DNA from: Butyricimonas faecalis
GTDB lineage: Bacteria; Bacteroidota; Bacteroidia; Bacteroidales; Marinifilaceae
DNA: 64,000 bases
Reading direction: 5' to 3'
Assembly (NCBI RefSeq): GCF_003991565.1
Contig: NZ_CP032819.1
Coordinates: 682,001 to 746,000 of the forward strand
The notes beneath the pieces are model-generated. The model saw nothing but the letters and a program-made list of their open reading frames with translations, ran no database searches and was not told the DNA's origin. Numbering within the stretch: position 1 is the stretch's first letter; each line of letters opens with the position of its first letter. The position numbers were made by a program, and so were the translations under genes. Of this stretch, positions 52,242 through 61,888 are shown piece by piece.

Positions 52242-52670
52242 TCACTTCCCATCTGATGATTTAGGTAGCACCACATTCGTAATCCGCCCCACGGAAGCCA
52301 AATTCCCGAATTCATCCGTCACGTTGACAGCTACCACGTGCGTACGATGGCCTTTATGAATGAATTCCGCACGACCGATCACGTATTTTCCTTGTGCTTT
52401 TCGAACATGATTGGCATTAATCTCAATTCCAAACACGTGATTCTCTTCCAAATTCTCCCCGATGTAAGTCAACCCGCTTCCCACGGTTTCCACTAACGCC
52501 ATAATTGCTCCACCATGCAACAAATTTCCGGGACGCATTGTCCGTTCGTCAATAGGCATTTTTGCCTCCAACCAATTTTCCCCGACACCGGTAAATTCAA
52601 TACCCAAACTCGCCATTAACGTTCCCCGACTCTCCCGGTTCATTCGTTCTATTATTGCTGAACTATCCAT
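52242..52670 (-). CDS. PaaI-type hot-dog thioesterase
   Basis: 142 residues with the PaaI/DUF4442 pattern: LGIEFTGVGENWLEAKMPIDERTMRPGNLLHGGAIMALVETVGSG, the HGG motif and following Glu being the active-site region, and a C-terminal RAEFIHKGHRTHVVAVNVTDEFG strand pair. It hydrolyses aromatic or medium acyl-CoA, possibly 1,4-dihydroxy-2-naphthoyl-CoA in menaquinone synthesis; no menaquinone gene is adjacent. Heptamer arrays flank its start. Confidence 0.9.
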   Translation of the reverse strand: MDSSAIIERMNRESRGTLMASLGIEFTGVGENWLEAKMPIDERTMRPGNLLHGGAIMALVETVGSGLTYIGENLEENHVFGIEINANHVRKAQGKYVIGRAEFIHKGHRTHVVAVNVTDEFGNLASVGRITNVVLPKSSDGK

Positions 52671-52671
52671 G

Positions 52672-52763
52672 TTAATTTATTGATTTATGATTTCCGATTT
52701 ATGATTTTTCTCCCACACAAAGCTTTTTTATGCTAAACTCTACATTTTAAATTTTACATTCTT
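52672..52763. repeat. Heptamer arrays between PaaI-like and DUF4491 genes
   Basis: TTTATGA, TTTCCGA, TTTATGA steps (52683-52706) and, at the DUF4491 stop, ACTCTAC, ATTTTAA, ATTTTAC, ATTCTTT (52736-52763). Confidence 0.55.
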
Positions 52764-53069
52764 TTTATTCTGTTTCTTCGGGTTGGCGGGAAACCACCCT
52801 TTACGCACTCGCTCTTTCTGCTCGAAAATCTCCTTGATCGTCCAGAAAGAAGAAAAGGAAAACACGCCCAGTAAGGAAGACCATAGCACGTTCGTCACCC
52901 ACAAAGCTGCCACGGTTCCAATGATTCCCAAAACAAGGAAAATCCACCAGCAACCCGTCCCCCAGTAATATTCCGCTTTGATCACCACGGGATGAAATAA
53001 TCCGATTATCAGAAACGTGCAAATCCCGATAATCAGTCCTGTCAAATTATACGTTTCAATAAGTTCCAT
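52740..53069 (-). CDS. DUF4491 small membrane protein
   Basis: 109 residues. Three membrane helices (about 9-31, 39-60, 63-80) with the DUF4491 pattern NLTGLIIGICTFLIIGLFHPVVIKAEYYWG and WWIFLVLGIIG, SSLLGVFSFSSFWTIKEIFEQKERV. Function unknown; common in Bacteroidota and other gut anaerobes. The C-terminal residues NVKFKM are encoded by a heptamer array, so this tail is likely not part of the conserved fold. Confidence 0.9.
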   Translation of the reverse strand: MELIETYNLTGLIIGICTFLIIGLFHPVVIKAEYYWGTGCWWIFLVLGIIGTVAALWVTNVLWSSLLGVFSFSSFWTIKEIFEQKERVRKGWFPANPKKQNKKNVKFKM

Positions 53070-53185
53070 AGACTATTTTTAGATTGATGCAAATGTACAA
53101 ATATTCCAAAACTCTATTTCATTTCACCAAAATATTCCTACTTTTGTACATAGACTACGGGAAAAGAAGTAAACAAGTTATATCA

Positions 53186-53230
53186 AATCATAAATTGTTT
53201 ATATTCCTTATCGTAAATCACTAATTATAA
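53186..53230. repeat. AT-rich heptamer-like array upstream of bcp
   Basis: AAATCAT, AAATTGT, ..., TAAATCACTAATTATAA run up to the bcp ATG; less regular than the others. Confidence 0.4.
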
Positions 53231-53707
53231 ATGAATATGGCATCATTAAAAGAAGGAGATAAAGCCCCTTGCTTCGAGGGTATAAATCAGGACGGGAAAA
53301 AAATCACGCTGGATGATTTTAAAGGTAAAAAATTAATCCTCTATTTTTACCCGAAAGATAACACGTCGGGATGCACGGCTGAAGCATGTAGTCTGAATGA
53401 CGGTTATTCTTCCCTCACGGAGAAAGGGTTTGAAGTGGTTGGTGTCAGCCCCGATTCGGCAAATTCACATTTGAAATTTATCGCCAAATATAACCTGGCA
53501 TTTAACCTGATTGCCGATACCGAGAAAAAGATACTGGAAGCATACGGTGTGTGGGCTGAAAAAAAATTATACGGGAGGACTTACATGGGAGTCGTGCGTA
53601 CCACTTTTGTGATTGACGAAAACGGTATCATTGAAAAAGTGATCGCGAAGGTAAACACGAAGGATCACGCGAAACAAATCCTCGAACAATTAAAAATGGA
53701 AAATTGA
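53231..53707 (+). CDS. bcp: Thioredoxin-dependent thiol peroxidase (bacterioferritin comigratory protein)
   Basis: 158 residues, AhpC/TSA peroxiredoxin of the PrxQ/Bcp class: LILYFYPKDNTSGCTAEACSL with the peroxidatic Cys (GCT) and the resolving Cys five residues later, typical of PrxQ. Further motifs: VVGVSPDSANSHLKF and VVRTTFVIDENGII. It reduces peroxides in the cytosol using thioredoxin. Start could be either of two ATGs six bases apart. Followed by recA 41 bases later. Confidence 0.96.
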   Translation: MNMASLKEGDKAPCFEGINQDGKKITLDDFKGKKLILYFYPKDNTSGCTAEACSLNDGYSSLTEKGFEVVGVSPDSANSHLKFIAKYNLAFNLIADTEKKILEAYGVWAEKKLYGRTYMGVVRTTFVIDENGIIEKVIAKVNTKDHAKQILEQLKMEN

Positions 53708-53746
53708 CAATCTAAAATCGTAAATCATAAATCTAAAATAAATTAA
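53703..53746. repeat. Heptamer array between bcp and recA
   Basis: CTAAAAT, CGTAAAT, CATAAAT, CTAAAAT steps at about 53713-53740 directly before the recA ATG. Confidence 0.6.
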
Positions 53747-53748
53747 TT

Positions 53749-54771
53749 ATGGCAAACACAGAAACCAATCAAGACAAGTTAAAAGCACTTCAACTTACCC
53801 TTGACAAAATTGAAAAGAATTTCGGTAAGGGGAGTGTCATGAAACTTGGAGATAATGTCGTGGAAGATGTTGCGGTCATCCCTTCCGGCTCTATCGGATT
53901 AGACAGGGCGTTAGGCGTGGGAGGATACCCGAAAGGCCGTGTCATTGAAATATTCGGTCCCGAATCTTCCGGTAAAACTACCCTGGCAATTCATGCCATT
54001 GCCGAGGCCCAGAAACAAGGCGGTATCGCCGCTATCATTGACGCGGAGCACGCTTTCGACCGCTCGTATGCCGAGAAACTGGGTGTTGACGTGAATAACT
54101 TATTTATATCACAACCGGATAATGGGGAACAAGCCCTCGAAATTGCAGAGCAACTCATCCGCTCTGCCGCTATTGATATCATCGTGATCGACTCCGTGGC
54201 AGCCCTTACGCCCAAAGCCGAGATCGAGGGAGACATGGGTGATAGCGTGATGGGATTACAAGCCCGCTTGATGTCACAAGCTCTACGTAAATTGACAGGA
54301 ACGATCAGTAAAACCAATACCTGCTGTATTTTCATCAACCAGTTGCGCGATAAAATCGGTGTCATGTTCGGTAACCCCGAAACCACCACGGGTGGTAACG
54401 CCTTGAAATTTTACGCGTCCGTACGTCTGGATATCCGTCGCGTGGGACAAATCAAAGACGGAGAGGAGATTTACGGTAACCACACCCGCGTGAAGGTGGT
54501 GAAAAACAAAGTTGCCCCTCCATTCAAGAAAGCCGAATTCGACATCATGTACGGGGAAGGAATTTCCCGCTCCGGAGAAATTGTTGACTTGGGCGTTGAA
54601 TACAACGTGATCAAGAAGAGCGGTAGCTGGTTCTCTTACGGGGAAAGTAAACTGGGACAAGGACGGGAAACCGTGAAACAATTGGTTATGGATAACCCGG
54701 AGTTAGCAGAAGAGCTTACCCAAAAGATCGTGGAAGCCATGGAAAATGGCGTACAACCGACAACAAAATAA
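53749..54771 (+). CDS. recA: RecA recombinase
   Basis: 340 residues, complete. Walker [10 protein letters not shown] at 70-78, Walker B-type [16 protein letters not shown] near 145, the DNA-binding loop L2 region [21 protein letters not shown] near 205. Forms filaments on single-stranded DNA for recombination and SOS induction. The C-terminal acidic tail is short. No LexA-box-like palindrome was spotted upstream; the preceding bases are a heptamer array. Confidence 0.98.
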   Translation: MANTETNQDKLKALQLTLDKIEKNFGKGSVMKLGDNVVEDVAVIPSGSIGLDRALGVGGYPKGRVIEIFGPESSGKTTLAIHAIAEAQKQGGIAAIIDAEHAFDRSYAEKLGVDVNNLFISQPDNGEQALEIAEQLIRSAAIDIIVIDSVAALTPKAEIEGDMGDSVMGLQARLMSQALRKLTGTISKTNTCCIFINQLRDKIGVMFGNPETTTGGNALKFYASVRLDIRRVGQIKDGEEIYGNHTRVKVVKNKVAPPFKKAEFDIMYGEGISRSGEIVDLGVEYNVIKKSGSWFSYGESKLGQGRETVKQLVMDNPELAEELTQKIVEAMENGVQPTTK

Positions 54772-54804
54772 GAAAATCGTGTAATAAAAACAGCTAAAAT
54801 TACA

Positions 54805-56880
54805 ATGAAGAATTATTTATGTTCTGCATTCATCTTGTTGGCAATGGTGTCGTGTGACAGCAAGAAAGAAGCAGTAAAACCAAGTTATAAAACACCGGAT
54901 ATGAAACTAGCATCCGACGTGATGACTCCCGAGGTGTTATGGTCATTTGGTAGAATCGGTGGCGTAAGTGTATCCCCCGATCAGAAAACACTCTTGTATG
55001 ACGTGACTTATTTCAACAAGGAAGAAGATCGCTCGTACAGTGATATCTACGTGATGAACTTAGCCGACGGGAAATCCAAACAATTAACAGACACGGATTA
55101 CAAAGAATTCGGAGAGACCTGGACTTCCGATGGTAAAATCGCTTTCATGTCCAGCAAATCCGGTTCCGTACAATTATGGGAGATGAATGCCGATGGTAGC
55201 GGGCTTACCCAGTTAACCAATGTTGAAGGTGGCATCGGGGGATTTATTTTCTCTCCGGACAAGTCCAAACTTCTTTTCCTGAAAGACGTGAAATTAGAAC
55301 AAGATGTTCATGATTTACACCCCGATCTTCCGAAGGCAAATGCCCGTTTGATTGATGGCCAAGTTTACCGTCATTGGAATGACTGGGTGGAAGCTTACAC
55401 GCATCCTTTCGTGGCTGACTATATCCCCGGACAAATGGTAACCACGGGAAAAGACATCATGGAAGGTGAAAAATGGGAATCTCCCGTTCGGCCTTGGGGT
55501 GGAACCGAACAACTCGTTTGGACGAAAGACGGCAAGGGGGTAATCTACATGGCCCGTAAAAAAGAAGGCATTGCTTACATGAGTTCCACGAACACGGATC
55601 TATACCTGTACGATTTGAATTCCGGTAAAACCACGAATCTCACGGAAGGGATGATGGGATACGACCAAAACCAGGTGATCTCTCCCAACGGGGAACTCAT
55701 GGCATGGGAAAGCATGGAACGTGACGGTTACGAAGCCGACAAAATCCGTCTGTTCGTGATGAATTTGAAAACCGGAGAGAAAAAAGAGTACACGAAAGAT
55801 TTCGATCAAAATGTCGGAGGCCTGGCTTGGGCAGATGATAATACGATCTATTTTATCTCGGATTATCACGCCACGGATGAAATTTACAAGTTGACCTTAA
55901 ATGACGGGAAGATCGAGAAACTCACGGAAGGTGTACACAACTACACGTCTGTTACCCCTGTAAACGATTATCTGATCGCCACGAAAGTATCCATGAGCAA
56001 ACCCGCCGAAATCTACAAAGTAGACCCCACCACGGGCAAAGACACGGAATTATCTTTCGTGAACAAAGGAATTTTGGATCAATTAACCATGGGTAAGGTT
56101 GAATCCCGCTGGATCAAGACCACGGATAACAAGCAGATGTTAACGTGGGTTATTTATCCTCCTCATTTCGACCCGAACAAAAAATACCCGGCAATTCTGT
56201 ATTGCGAGGGAGGCCCGCAAAGTACCGTGAGCCAGTTCTGGAGTTATCGCTGGAATTTCCAAATGATGGCTGCCAACGGTTACATCATCGTTGCCCCGAA
56301 TCGTCGCGGTCTACCGGGATTCGGACAGGAGTGGAATGAACAAATCAGTGGAGACTACCCCGGACAAAATATCAAGGACTACCTCTCTGCTATCGACGAG
56401 GTGAAGCAGGAACCTTATATCGATGAAAACCGTTTGGGTTGCGTGGGAGCTTCTTATGGCGGTTTCTCCGTGTATTTCCTTGCCGGACATCATGACAAAC
56501 GCTTCAAAGCATTCATCGCCCATTGCGGAATTTTTAACATGGAGATGCAGTACTACAACACCGAAGAGATGTGGTTCGCCAATTGGGATATGGGTGGTGC
56601 CCCGTGGGAAAAGAACAACAAGGTGGCTCAACGCACGTTTGACAATTCCCCGCACAAATTTGTCGGAGAATGGGATACCCCTATTCTGGTTATCCACGGA
56701 CAGAAAGATTTCCGTATCGATGCTTCTCAAGGCATGGGAGCTTTCAATGCCGCCCGTATGCGTGGCATCCCGGCACAGTACTTATACTTCCCGGAAGAAT
56801 GTCACTGGGTGCTCGGCTGCCAGAACGGGATCTTGTGGCAACGTACTTTCGCTGCTTGGTTGGATAAGTGGTTGAAGTAA
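54805..56880 (+). CDS. S9-family (prolyl oligopeptidase-type) dipeptidyl peptidase lipoprotein
   Basis: 691 residues; lipobox MVSC with Cys17. N-terminal WD40-like propeller (repeats such as VSVSPDQKTLLYDV, PDGKIAFMSSKSGSVQLWEMN, VISPNGELMAWES), then an alpha/beta hydrolase domain from about residue 430: nucleophile Ser550 in GASYGGFS, Asp in VIHGQKDFRID, and His in EECHWVLG. Such enzymes cut dipeptides or acyl-residues from peptide N-termini in the periplasm. It may work with the S46 peptidase encoded convergently. Confidence 0.95.
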   Translation: MKNYLCSAFILLAMVSCDSKKEAVKPSYKTPDMKLASDVMTPEVLWSFGRIGGVSVSPDQKTLLYDVTYFNKEEDRSYSDIYVMNLADGKSKQLTDTDYKEFGETWTSDGKIAFMSSKSGSVQLWEMNADGSGLTQLTNVEGGIGGFIFSPDKSKLLFLKDVKLEQDVHDLHPDLPKANARLIDGQVYRHWNDWVEAYTHPFVADYIPGQMVTTGKDIMEGEKWESPVRPWGGTEQLVWTKDGKGVIYMARKKEGIAYMSSTNTDLYLYDLNSGKTTNLTEGMMGYDQNQVISPNGELMAWESMERDGYEADKIRLFVMNLKTGEKKEYTKDFDQNVGGLAWADDNTIYFISDYHATDEIYKLTLNDGKIEKLTEGVHNYTSVTPVNDYLIATKVSMSKPAEIYKVDPTTGKDTELSFVNKGILDQLTMGKVESRWIKTTDNKQMLTWVIYPPHFDPNKKYPAILYCEGGPQSTVSQFWSYRWNFQMMAANGYIIVAPNRRGLPGFGQEWNEQISGDYPGQNIKDYLSAIDEVKQEPYIDENRLGCVGASYGGFSVYFLAGHHDKRFKAFIAHCGIFNMEMQYYNTEEMWFANWDMGGAPWEKNNKVAQRTFDNSPHKFVGEWDTPILVIHGQKDFRIDASQGMGAFNAARMRGIPAQYLYFPEECHWVLGCQNGILWQRTFAAWLDKWLK

Positions 56881-56900
56881 AGCAAGAGAACGATATACAA

Positions 56901-56934
56901 AAAAAAACGGTCAAAAAATTTTGACCGTTTTTTT
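56901..56934. terminator. Bidirectional terminator between the S9 and S46 peptidase genes
   Basis: CGGTCAAAA and TTTTGACCG form a 9-bp stem flanked by seven A on the left and seven T on the right, between two convergent stops. Confidence 0.9.
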
Positions 56935-56952
56935 ATATCAAACACTTTTATT

Positions 56953-59112
56953 CTAAGCTACAATCTTCATTTCTTGAATTAAATTATGAGCTCGCGCAAA
57001 CTTATCAATAATAAATAACACATAACGAATATCCAAACTGATACAACGTTGTAAGTTTTCTTCAAAATTCAAATCCCCAGACATAGCTTCATAATTCCCA
57101 TCAAAAGCAACACCTACTAGTTCTCCATCGCCATTTATAACGGGAGAACCGGAATTTCCACCAGTAATATCATTATTGGTAATAAAGCAAACATTTATAT
57201 TCTCTTTTCCATAAGGAGCGAAATCCTTAGCCAAATACAAATCTTTCAATTTGTCAGGTACTTCGTATTCACCATCCAGAGAGTTCTCCTTCTCAAAGAC
57301 ACCACTTAATGTTGTATAATAATCATAATACACCCCATCCCGCGGAACGTAACCGCACACTTTACCATAAGTTAAACGAATCGTAAAATTAGCATCGGGA
57401 GCCCACATTTTTTCCGAATGTTGAAGCAACATACCTTTTACAAGTAGACGAGATCCTTTAGAAATCATTTCATAAGAATCGGAAGGTACCGCTGCCAATT
57501 TATCAAAAAGGGCACTTAAGGAAATGGCAATTCTATAACATAGGTCATTCTCTAATTTTATTGCATCCGGATGTTCGATGAATTTATTGAATTTTACTTC
57601 ATCCATGAACATGGAATTTTTTTTCAAATCCTGACCAAAACGTTCGAAGTTTCCTTTATACTTTTGATTGATCCATTCAATAATATCAGGGTACATCGCT
57701 GGTTCGACTTCTGTTGCATACAATTTTAACATGCTAGCAGTTAGATTTGCATCTACATCGCCATTAAAATCATTGAAAAAATCATGCGAAGCTTCCTTTA
57801 AAGTAGAAAGAGTTTTTGCATATTTCTTATCTCGGCGAGGAGTATTGCAAAGTTCCGCCAAAAGATCGCTGGCACGATAAGCAAATGCAGTAGCCTCTCC
57901 CCCTTGCAACAAGGCATTAATTGCATACTGTTGTACCCTGGAAAAATCTTTCGTTTTTTCTATTCCCATCCGAATCCAATCAAGCACATGACCATATAGA
58001 GCTTCTCTCTGGGGGTCAGCATGAACCCATTCTGTAAAATCTTTTTCAAGTTGTTCTTTTTCGTGAATCAATTGCAATTTTTCTACCGCTTTATTTTGGG
58101 CATCGACATATTTCCATGCATTAGCACTCGTTGCATATTTCGCTGCATACTGAATTTTTGTTTTAGGGTCCTTATCCATTCCCTCTTTCATGATACGCAG
58201 TTTTTCTTTTCCTACATTGTACACAACAGCGTTATCATCCATTACAGATCTCAATCCATAGCTAGTCAAAAAGCGATTAGTCATTCCCGGAAAACCCAAA
58301 ATCATTGTAAAATCATTTTTTTGCACTCCTTTCAAAGAAATTGGAAGAGAATGCTTGGGTCTCAATGGAATATTTTTTGGAGAATAGGATGCCGGTTCCC
58401 CTTCTGGATTCGTATAAATACGAAACATGGAGAAATCTCCCGTATGACGAGGCCACACCCAATTATCAGATTCTCCTCCAAATTTTCCGATACTTTGAGG
58501 TGGTACTCCAACTAGACGAACATCACGATAAATTTTATATACAAATAAAAAGAACTGATTCCCATTGAACATACTCTGCACTTGGGCAGATAGATTCGTG
58601 CCCCGAGTTACTTGTTCTACAATTTGTTGTTGTATGGATTCTATGGTTTGTCCTCGCTCTTTTTCACTCATATTATCATTTAAATAACGGTTTACAAGTT
58701 CAGAGACATCTTCAATTCCTTCCAAAATAGAAGCTGTCAATCCAGGGTTCGTTAATTCTTCTTGAAAATTGCGAGCCCAAAAACCATCGTTCAAATAATT
58801 GTGTTCTAAGGTCGAATGTTTTTGGACATAAGGTAATCCACAATGGTGATTCGTGAGCATTAATCCTTGCTCCGAAATTATCTCTCCCGTACAAAAACAT
58901 TGAAAAGGTTGCTCTTCGGTACCCAATCCAACAATAGCATCTTTCAAGCTCGAATGGTTTATCGAATAAATATCTTCTGCCGATAATTTACATCCCATAT
59001 CTTGCATGGTTGCAATATTTTTATTCAACAGAGATAACAGCCATTTCCCCTCGTCTGCTCGAACAATAAGAACAGAAAATAGAAATAACAACACAATAAA
59101 ACTTTTTTTCAT
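56953..59112 (-). CDS. S46-family dipeptidyl peptidase (DPP7-like)
   Basis: 719 residues with signal peptide (ending VRADEGKW). Catalytic triad: His in MLTNHHCG (89/90), Asp226 in RHTGDFSMF, Ser654 in GGNSGSPVING. The residue 18 after the serine, which sets specificity in this family, is Gly672 (FDGN), as in DPP7, so hydrophobic P1 residues would be preferred over Asp/Glu (DPP11 has Arg there). That reading follows Porphyromonas enzymes. It is the last gene of a SusC/SusD operon, beginning seven bases after the previous stop, and is AT-richer than the S9 gene across the terminator. Confidence 0.95.
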   Translation of the reverse strand: MKKSFIVLLFLFSVLIVRADEGKWLLSLLNKNIATMQDMGCKLSAEDIYSINHSSLKDAIVGLGTEEQPFQCFCTGEIISEQGLMLTNHHCGLPYVQKHSTLEHNYLNDGFWARNFQEELTNPGLTASILEGIEDVSELVNRYLNDNMSEKERGQTIESIQQQIVEQVTRGTNLSAQVQSMFNGNQFFLFVYKIYRDVRLVGVPPQSIGKFGGESDNWVWPRHTGDFSMFRIYTNPEGEPASYSPKNIPLRPKHSLPISLKGVQKNDFTMILGFPGMTNRFLTSYGLRSVMDDNAVVYNVGKEKLRIMKEGMDKDPKTKIQYAAKYATSANAWKYVDAQNKAVEKLQLIHEKEQLEKDFTEWVHADPQREALYGHVLDWIRMGIEKTKDFSRVQQYAINALLQGGEATAFAYRASDLLAELCNTPRRDKKYAKTLSTLKEASHDFFNDFNGDVDANLTASMLKLYATEVEPAMYPDIIEWINQKYKGNFERFGQDLKKNSMFMDEVKFNKFIEHPDAIKLENDLCYRIAISLSALFDKLAAVPSDSYEMISKGSRLLVKGMLLQHSEKMWAPDANFTIRLTYGKVCGYVPRDGVYYDYYTTLSGVFEKENSLDGEYEVPDKLKDLYLAKDFAPYGKENINVCFITNNDITGGNSGSPVINGDGELVGVAFDGNYEAMSGDLNFEENLQRCISLDIRYVLFIIDKFARAHNLIQEMKIVA

Positions 59113-59119
59113 ACGCTCT

Positions 59120-59677
59120 TTACTTTACAATAATGGTAAAAATATCTCTCAATTCTCGCTCGTAGCCTGGCCCTTTAAAGTGAAGCGAAATTTTATAATG
59201 CCCTTCTGGAATATCATGACGACAAGGAACGGTCAACATACCATTACTTCTCACGGTTAAGTGCTGCAACATTTTATCAGCATTTCCATCATCGGAAATC
59301 ACATCCGTTATCGTCACGATAATCGGATTCGTGCCTTCCACCCCTTGTATGGCAGTACTTACCCAAGGAATATCCAATCTATCACGATCATAGTCAGGTC
59401 CCTTCACCAATATTGTTTCATAAATATTTTGAGAATACAAAAACTCCCGCCATTGTTCTTTCGTGTAGTACTTATACGCCCAATCATTCCACTCTCCATC
59501 ATAATATTGCGTCCAAATAGGATTAGGAGCCTCCACGGAGGCCGTGTCTAAATTCATCTTCACAACCATGCTATCCGGCAAATAGCCAGCATCTTCTATA
59601 AAAAGATACCCTTCCGGTATGTCATGACAGGATAACAACACGCATACTGTCATAATACAATATATTATTCCTTTCAT
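59120..59677 (-). CDS. Lipoprotein of a SusCD operon, function unknown
   Basis: 185 residues; lipobox LLSC with Cys17. The chain begins GYLFIEDAGYLPDSMVVK and ends in strands rich in aromatic residues (YKISLHFKGPGYERELRDIFTIIV), consistent with a beta-sandwich. It resembles the surface-glycan/peptide-binding or DUF4843-type accessory lipoproteins that follow SusD genes, but I cannot name the family with confidence. Cotranscribed with the flanking genes (10- and 7-base gaps). Confidence 0.75.
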   Translation of the reverse strand: MKGIIYCIMTVCVLLSCHDIPEGYLFIEDAGYLPDSMVVKMNLDTASVEAPNPIWTQYYDGEWNDWAYKYYTKEQWREFLYSQNIYETILVKGPDYDRDRLDIPWVSTAIQGVEGTNPIIVTITDVISDDGNADKMLQHLTVRSNGMLTVPCRHDIPEGHYKISLHFKGPGYERELRDIFTIIVK

Positions 59678-59687
59678 TTTTTTATTT

Positions 59688-60311
59688 TTATAAAGTCCAT
59701 CCTAATTTATAGTTATAATTCAATGCATGCACAACTCCGTTCAAAGGTTGTATATCCGGAGAAGACAATGGTATCTGCCAGTCATTTCTCAATGACCACA
59801 AACTCATGGACACCGGCCCGGCATCGGGTACTCCGGAATAATCTGATTTTTCAAGGTAGAAACGGACTTTATTTCCACCTAACATAGTTATGTCCGTACA
59901 ACCATCTTGTAGAGGATCGTTCACATTATAATCCAAATTGCGATATTGAATATCTTTTTTCAATATCTTTCCTTTCGCCACGTGTTGTAACACCATCATC
60001 CGACACAAGCTAGCACTTATTTGCTGTACACTGTCATATTGTCTATCATACAAATAACGTTCCACAGACATGCTCGGAATTCCTAGAAAAGTTATTTCAG
60101 GCAGAGAATCTACTCTTCCTTCAAACAAATCAGTTAATCCCGCTTGCTCGATTAATTGCACGGTATATTTCCATTCATAATCATTCCCGCGTAAATAATC
60201 CATAATAGAGCAATCGTGATAAGGGCTACATATTCCAGTGTCTATCACCGTTTGTTTGGTACATGCAAAAGCCAAATAAATTATACTAAGAATAAATATT
60301 AATTTTTTCAT
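59688..60311 (-). CDS. Fasciclin (FAS1)-like lipoprotein
   Basis: 207 residues; lipobox AFAC with Cys17. The mature part has FAS1 features: CSIMDYLRGNDYEWKYTVQLIEQAGLTDLFEG (helix before the first strand), ITFLGIPSMSVERYL, MMVLQHVAKGKIL and the closing PLNGVVHALNY. FAS1 domains mediate adhesion or binding; in Bacteroidota they occur as extra lipoproteins of SusCD systems. Starts 17 bases after the SusD stop. Confidence 0.8.
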   Translation of the reverse strand: MKKLIFILSIIYLAFACTKQTVIDTGICSPYHDCSIMDYLRGNDYEWKYTVQLIEQAGLTDLFEGRVDSLPEITFLGIPSMSVERYLYDRQYDSVQQISASLCRMMVLQHVAKGKILKKDIQYRNLDYNVNDPLQDGCTDITMLGGNKVRFYLEKSDYSGVPDAGPVSMSLWSLRNDWQIPLSSPDIQPLNGVVHALNYNYKLGWTL

Positions 60312-60328
60312 ACCTTTTCTTTCTAATG

Positions 60329-61888
60329 TTATTGTTCATATTTTTGCCAATAGGTGTTTTGACGCAATCTTGGATTATAAACAAAGGCAAAAGTATTAAT
60401 CGCCCAAAACAAACAACCATCAACATAGTCTTGATCTGACGCTAAGCGGAATCCTCTTCCTAGCATGCTTCGTACATAGTTATTTCGAACAATATCGAGA
60501 TAGCGATAACCTTCAAATATCAATTCTTTTTCTCTTTCTTTAAATATCGTCATACGTAAATCTCCCCCATGTTCCGAAGCATTATAAAGAGGGGCATTTG
60601 CTCGTTTTCGAATTTCGTTTAAATCAGCAATCGCTAACTCCGTTTTATTTAGGCGAGCTCGACATTCTGCTCGTAACAAATAAATGTCTGCTAAACGCCA
60701 CCAGATTCTATTCTGATCTATATGTAAAAATTTTCCAATTTGAGAACCGCTAGTCACCAATGCAACTTTACGCCATTTGTACGGATAAGCAAAACCTCCC
60801 GTCACGGATACTGAATCCGGGTGAGACATCTCATCAAAAGCATAAAAATAAGCATCTCTTCGTAAATCTCCGCTCTCATACATTCTTTTCACGGTTTCTG
60901 CATAAATTCGAACAGTTGCCGTTTGTACATCTTTTTTACCAATATCCATCATCGGCCAAGTTTGAAATAACGTTGCATTATCCTGCAACGGATTCCAACC
61001 GGTCATATCAAATTCATCCCAAAAGCCGATATATTGGCTTTCGTATAAACTTTCTTTACTTTCTCCTACTAAAACACTCGTACACACCTCTTCCGGAGTT
61101 GTCGCTAATTGATAAACACCTTTTGCCTGCCCACTTTCTGAACCGATAATTGCCGTACAAGCTGCTTCAGCCTTTTTCCATAACTCGTTTTCATCATAAT
61201 TACGCTCGGACGGTTGTGCGAACCATTTACAACCCGCTTTCCATGATGTCAATAGGGCTAATACGGTGTTGGCTGCACCTTTACAGGGAGCCGATTTATA
61301 GCGAGCTGCTTCTCCATTTGCCGTTGTAACTTTATCAAAATCAGGCAATAGAGCAGCAGCTTTTTCTGCCAAATCAATAGCATGATCGGCAACTTCCGTC
61401 CAATATGATTTCGCTTGACTATCCATCGGAACATTTTCATCAACTAACACACAATCTCCCCAATATTGAATTAATTCCAAGTATGCAAATGCTTTATAAA
61501 AGTAGGCTGCCCCTCGATAGTAATTCTTACGGGTATCAGGCATTTGAATCTCATCCACGTAATGCAAAACAACATTTGCTCCTGCAATAATTTCATAATG
61601 GTCATTCCATGATTGCTTGGGAGCATACGAGTATTCAAAATTTCGAGCAACGACGGCCTCTGTCGTATCGCACATAATGCCTCGAACAATCATACCCCAT
61701 TGCCCAACTCCAAGATTTTGTCTAATGTTATACTGTATGCTATTCAACGTGCTCTCCAAATCCAATTCTGATTCCAATCCGTTTTCAAAAGTCACTGAAT
61801 TTTCCGGATCCATCTCCAACATATCACTACAATTCATTAGTGATAACGATAAACACAATATTAATAGTAGTTTCCGTATCATTGTCAT
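60329..61888 (-). CDS. RagB/SusD-family nutrient-binding lipoprotein (second operon)
   Basis: 519 residues; lipobox LMNC (Cys20 with the first ATG). SusD marks: LEMDPENSVTFEN near the N-terminus, YYRGAAYFYKAFAYLELIQYWG near residue 113, RLADIYLLRAECRARLNKTELAIADLNEIR near 390 and EREKELIFEGYRYLDIVRN near 445. It directly abuts the SusC stop. With an S46 peptidase in the operon, the pair may import peptides, as RagAB does in Porphyromonas; that is inference. Confidence 0.95.
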   Translation of the reverse strand: MTMIRKLLLILCLSLSLMNCSDMLEMDPENSVTFENGLESELDLESTLNSIQYNIRQNLGVGQWGMIVRGIMCDTTEAVVARNFEYSYAPKQSWNDHYEIIAGANVVLHYVDEIQMPDTRKNYYRGAAYFYKAFAYLELIQYWGDCVLVDENVPMDSQAKSYWTEVADHAIDLAEKAAALLPDFDKVTTANGEAARYKSAPCKGAANTVLALLTSWKAGCKWFAQPSERNYDENELWKKAEAACTAIIGSESGQAKGVYQLATTPEEVCTSVLVGESKESLYESQYIGFWDEFDMTGWNPLQDNATLFQTWPMMDIGKKDVQTATVRIYAETVKRMYESGDLRRDAYFYAFDEMSHPDSVSVTGGFAYPYKWRKVALVTSGSQIGKFLHIDQNRIWWRLADIYLLRAECRARLNKTELAIADLNEIRKRANAPLYNASEHGGDLRMTIFKEREKELIFEGYRYLDIVRNNYVRSMLGRGFRLASDQDYVDGCLFWAINTFAFVYNPRLRQNTYWQKYEQ

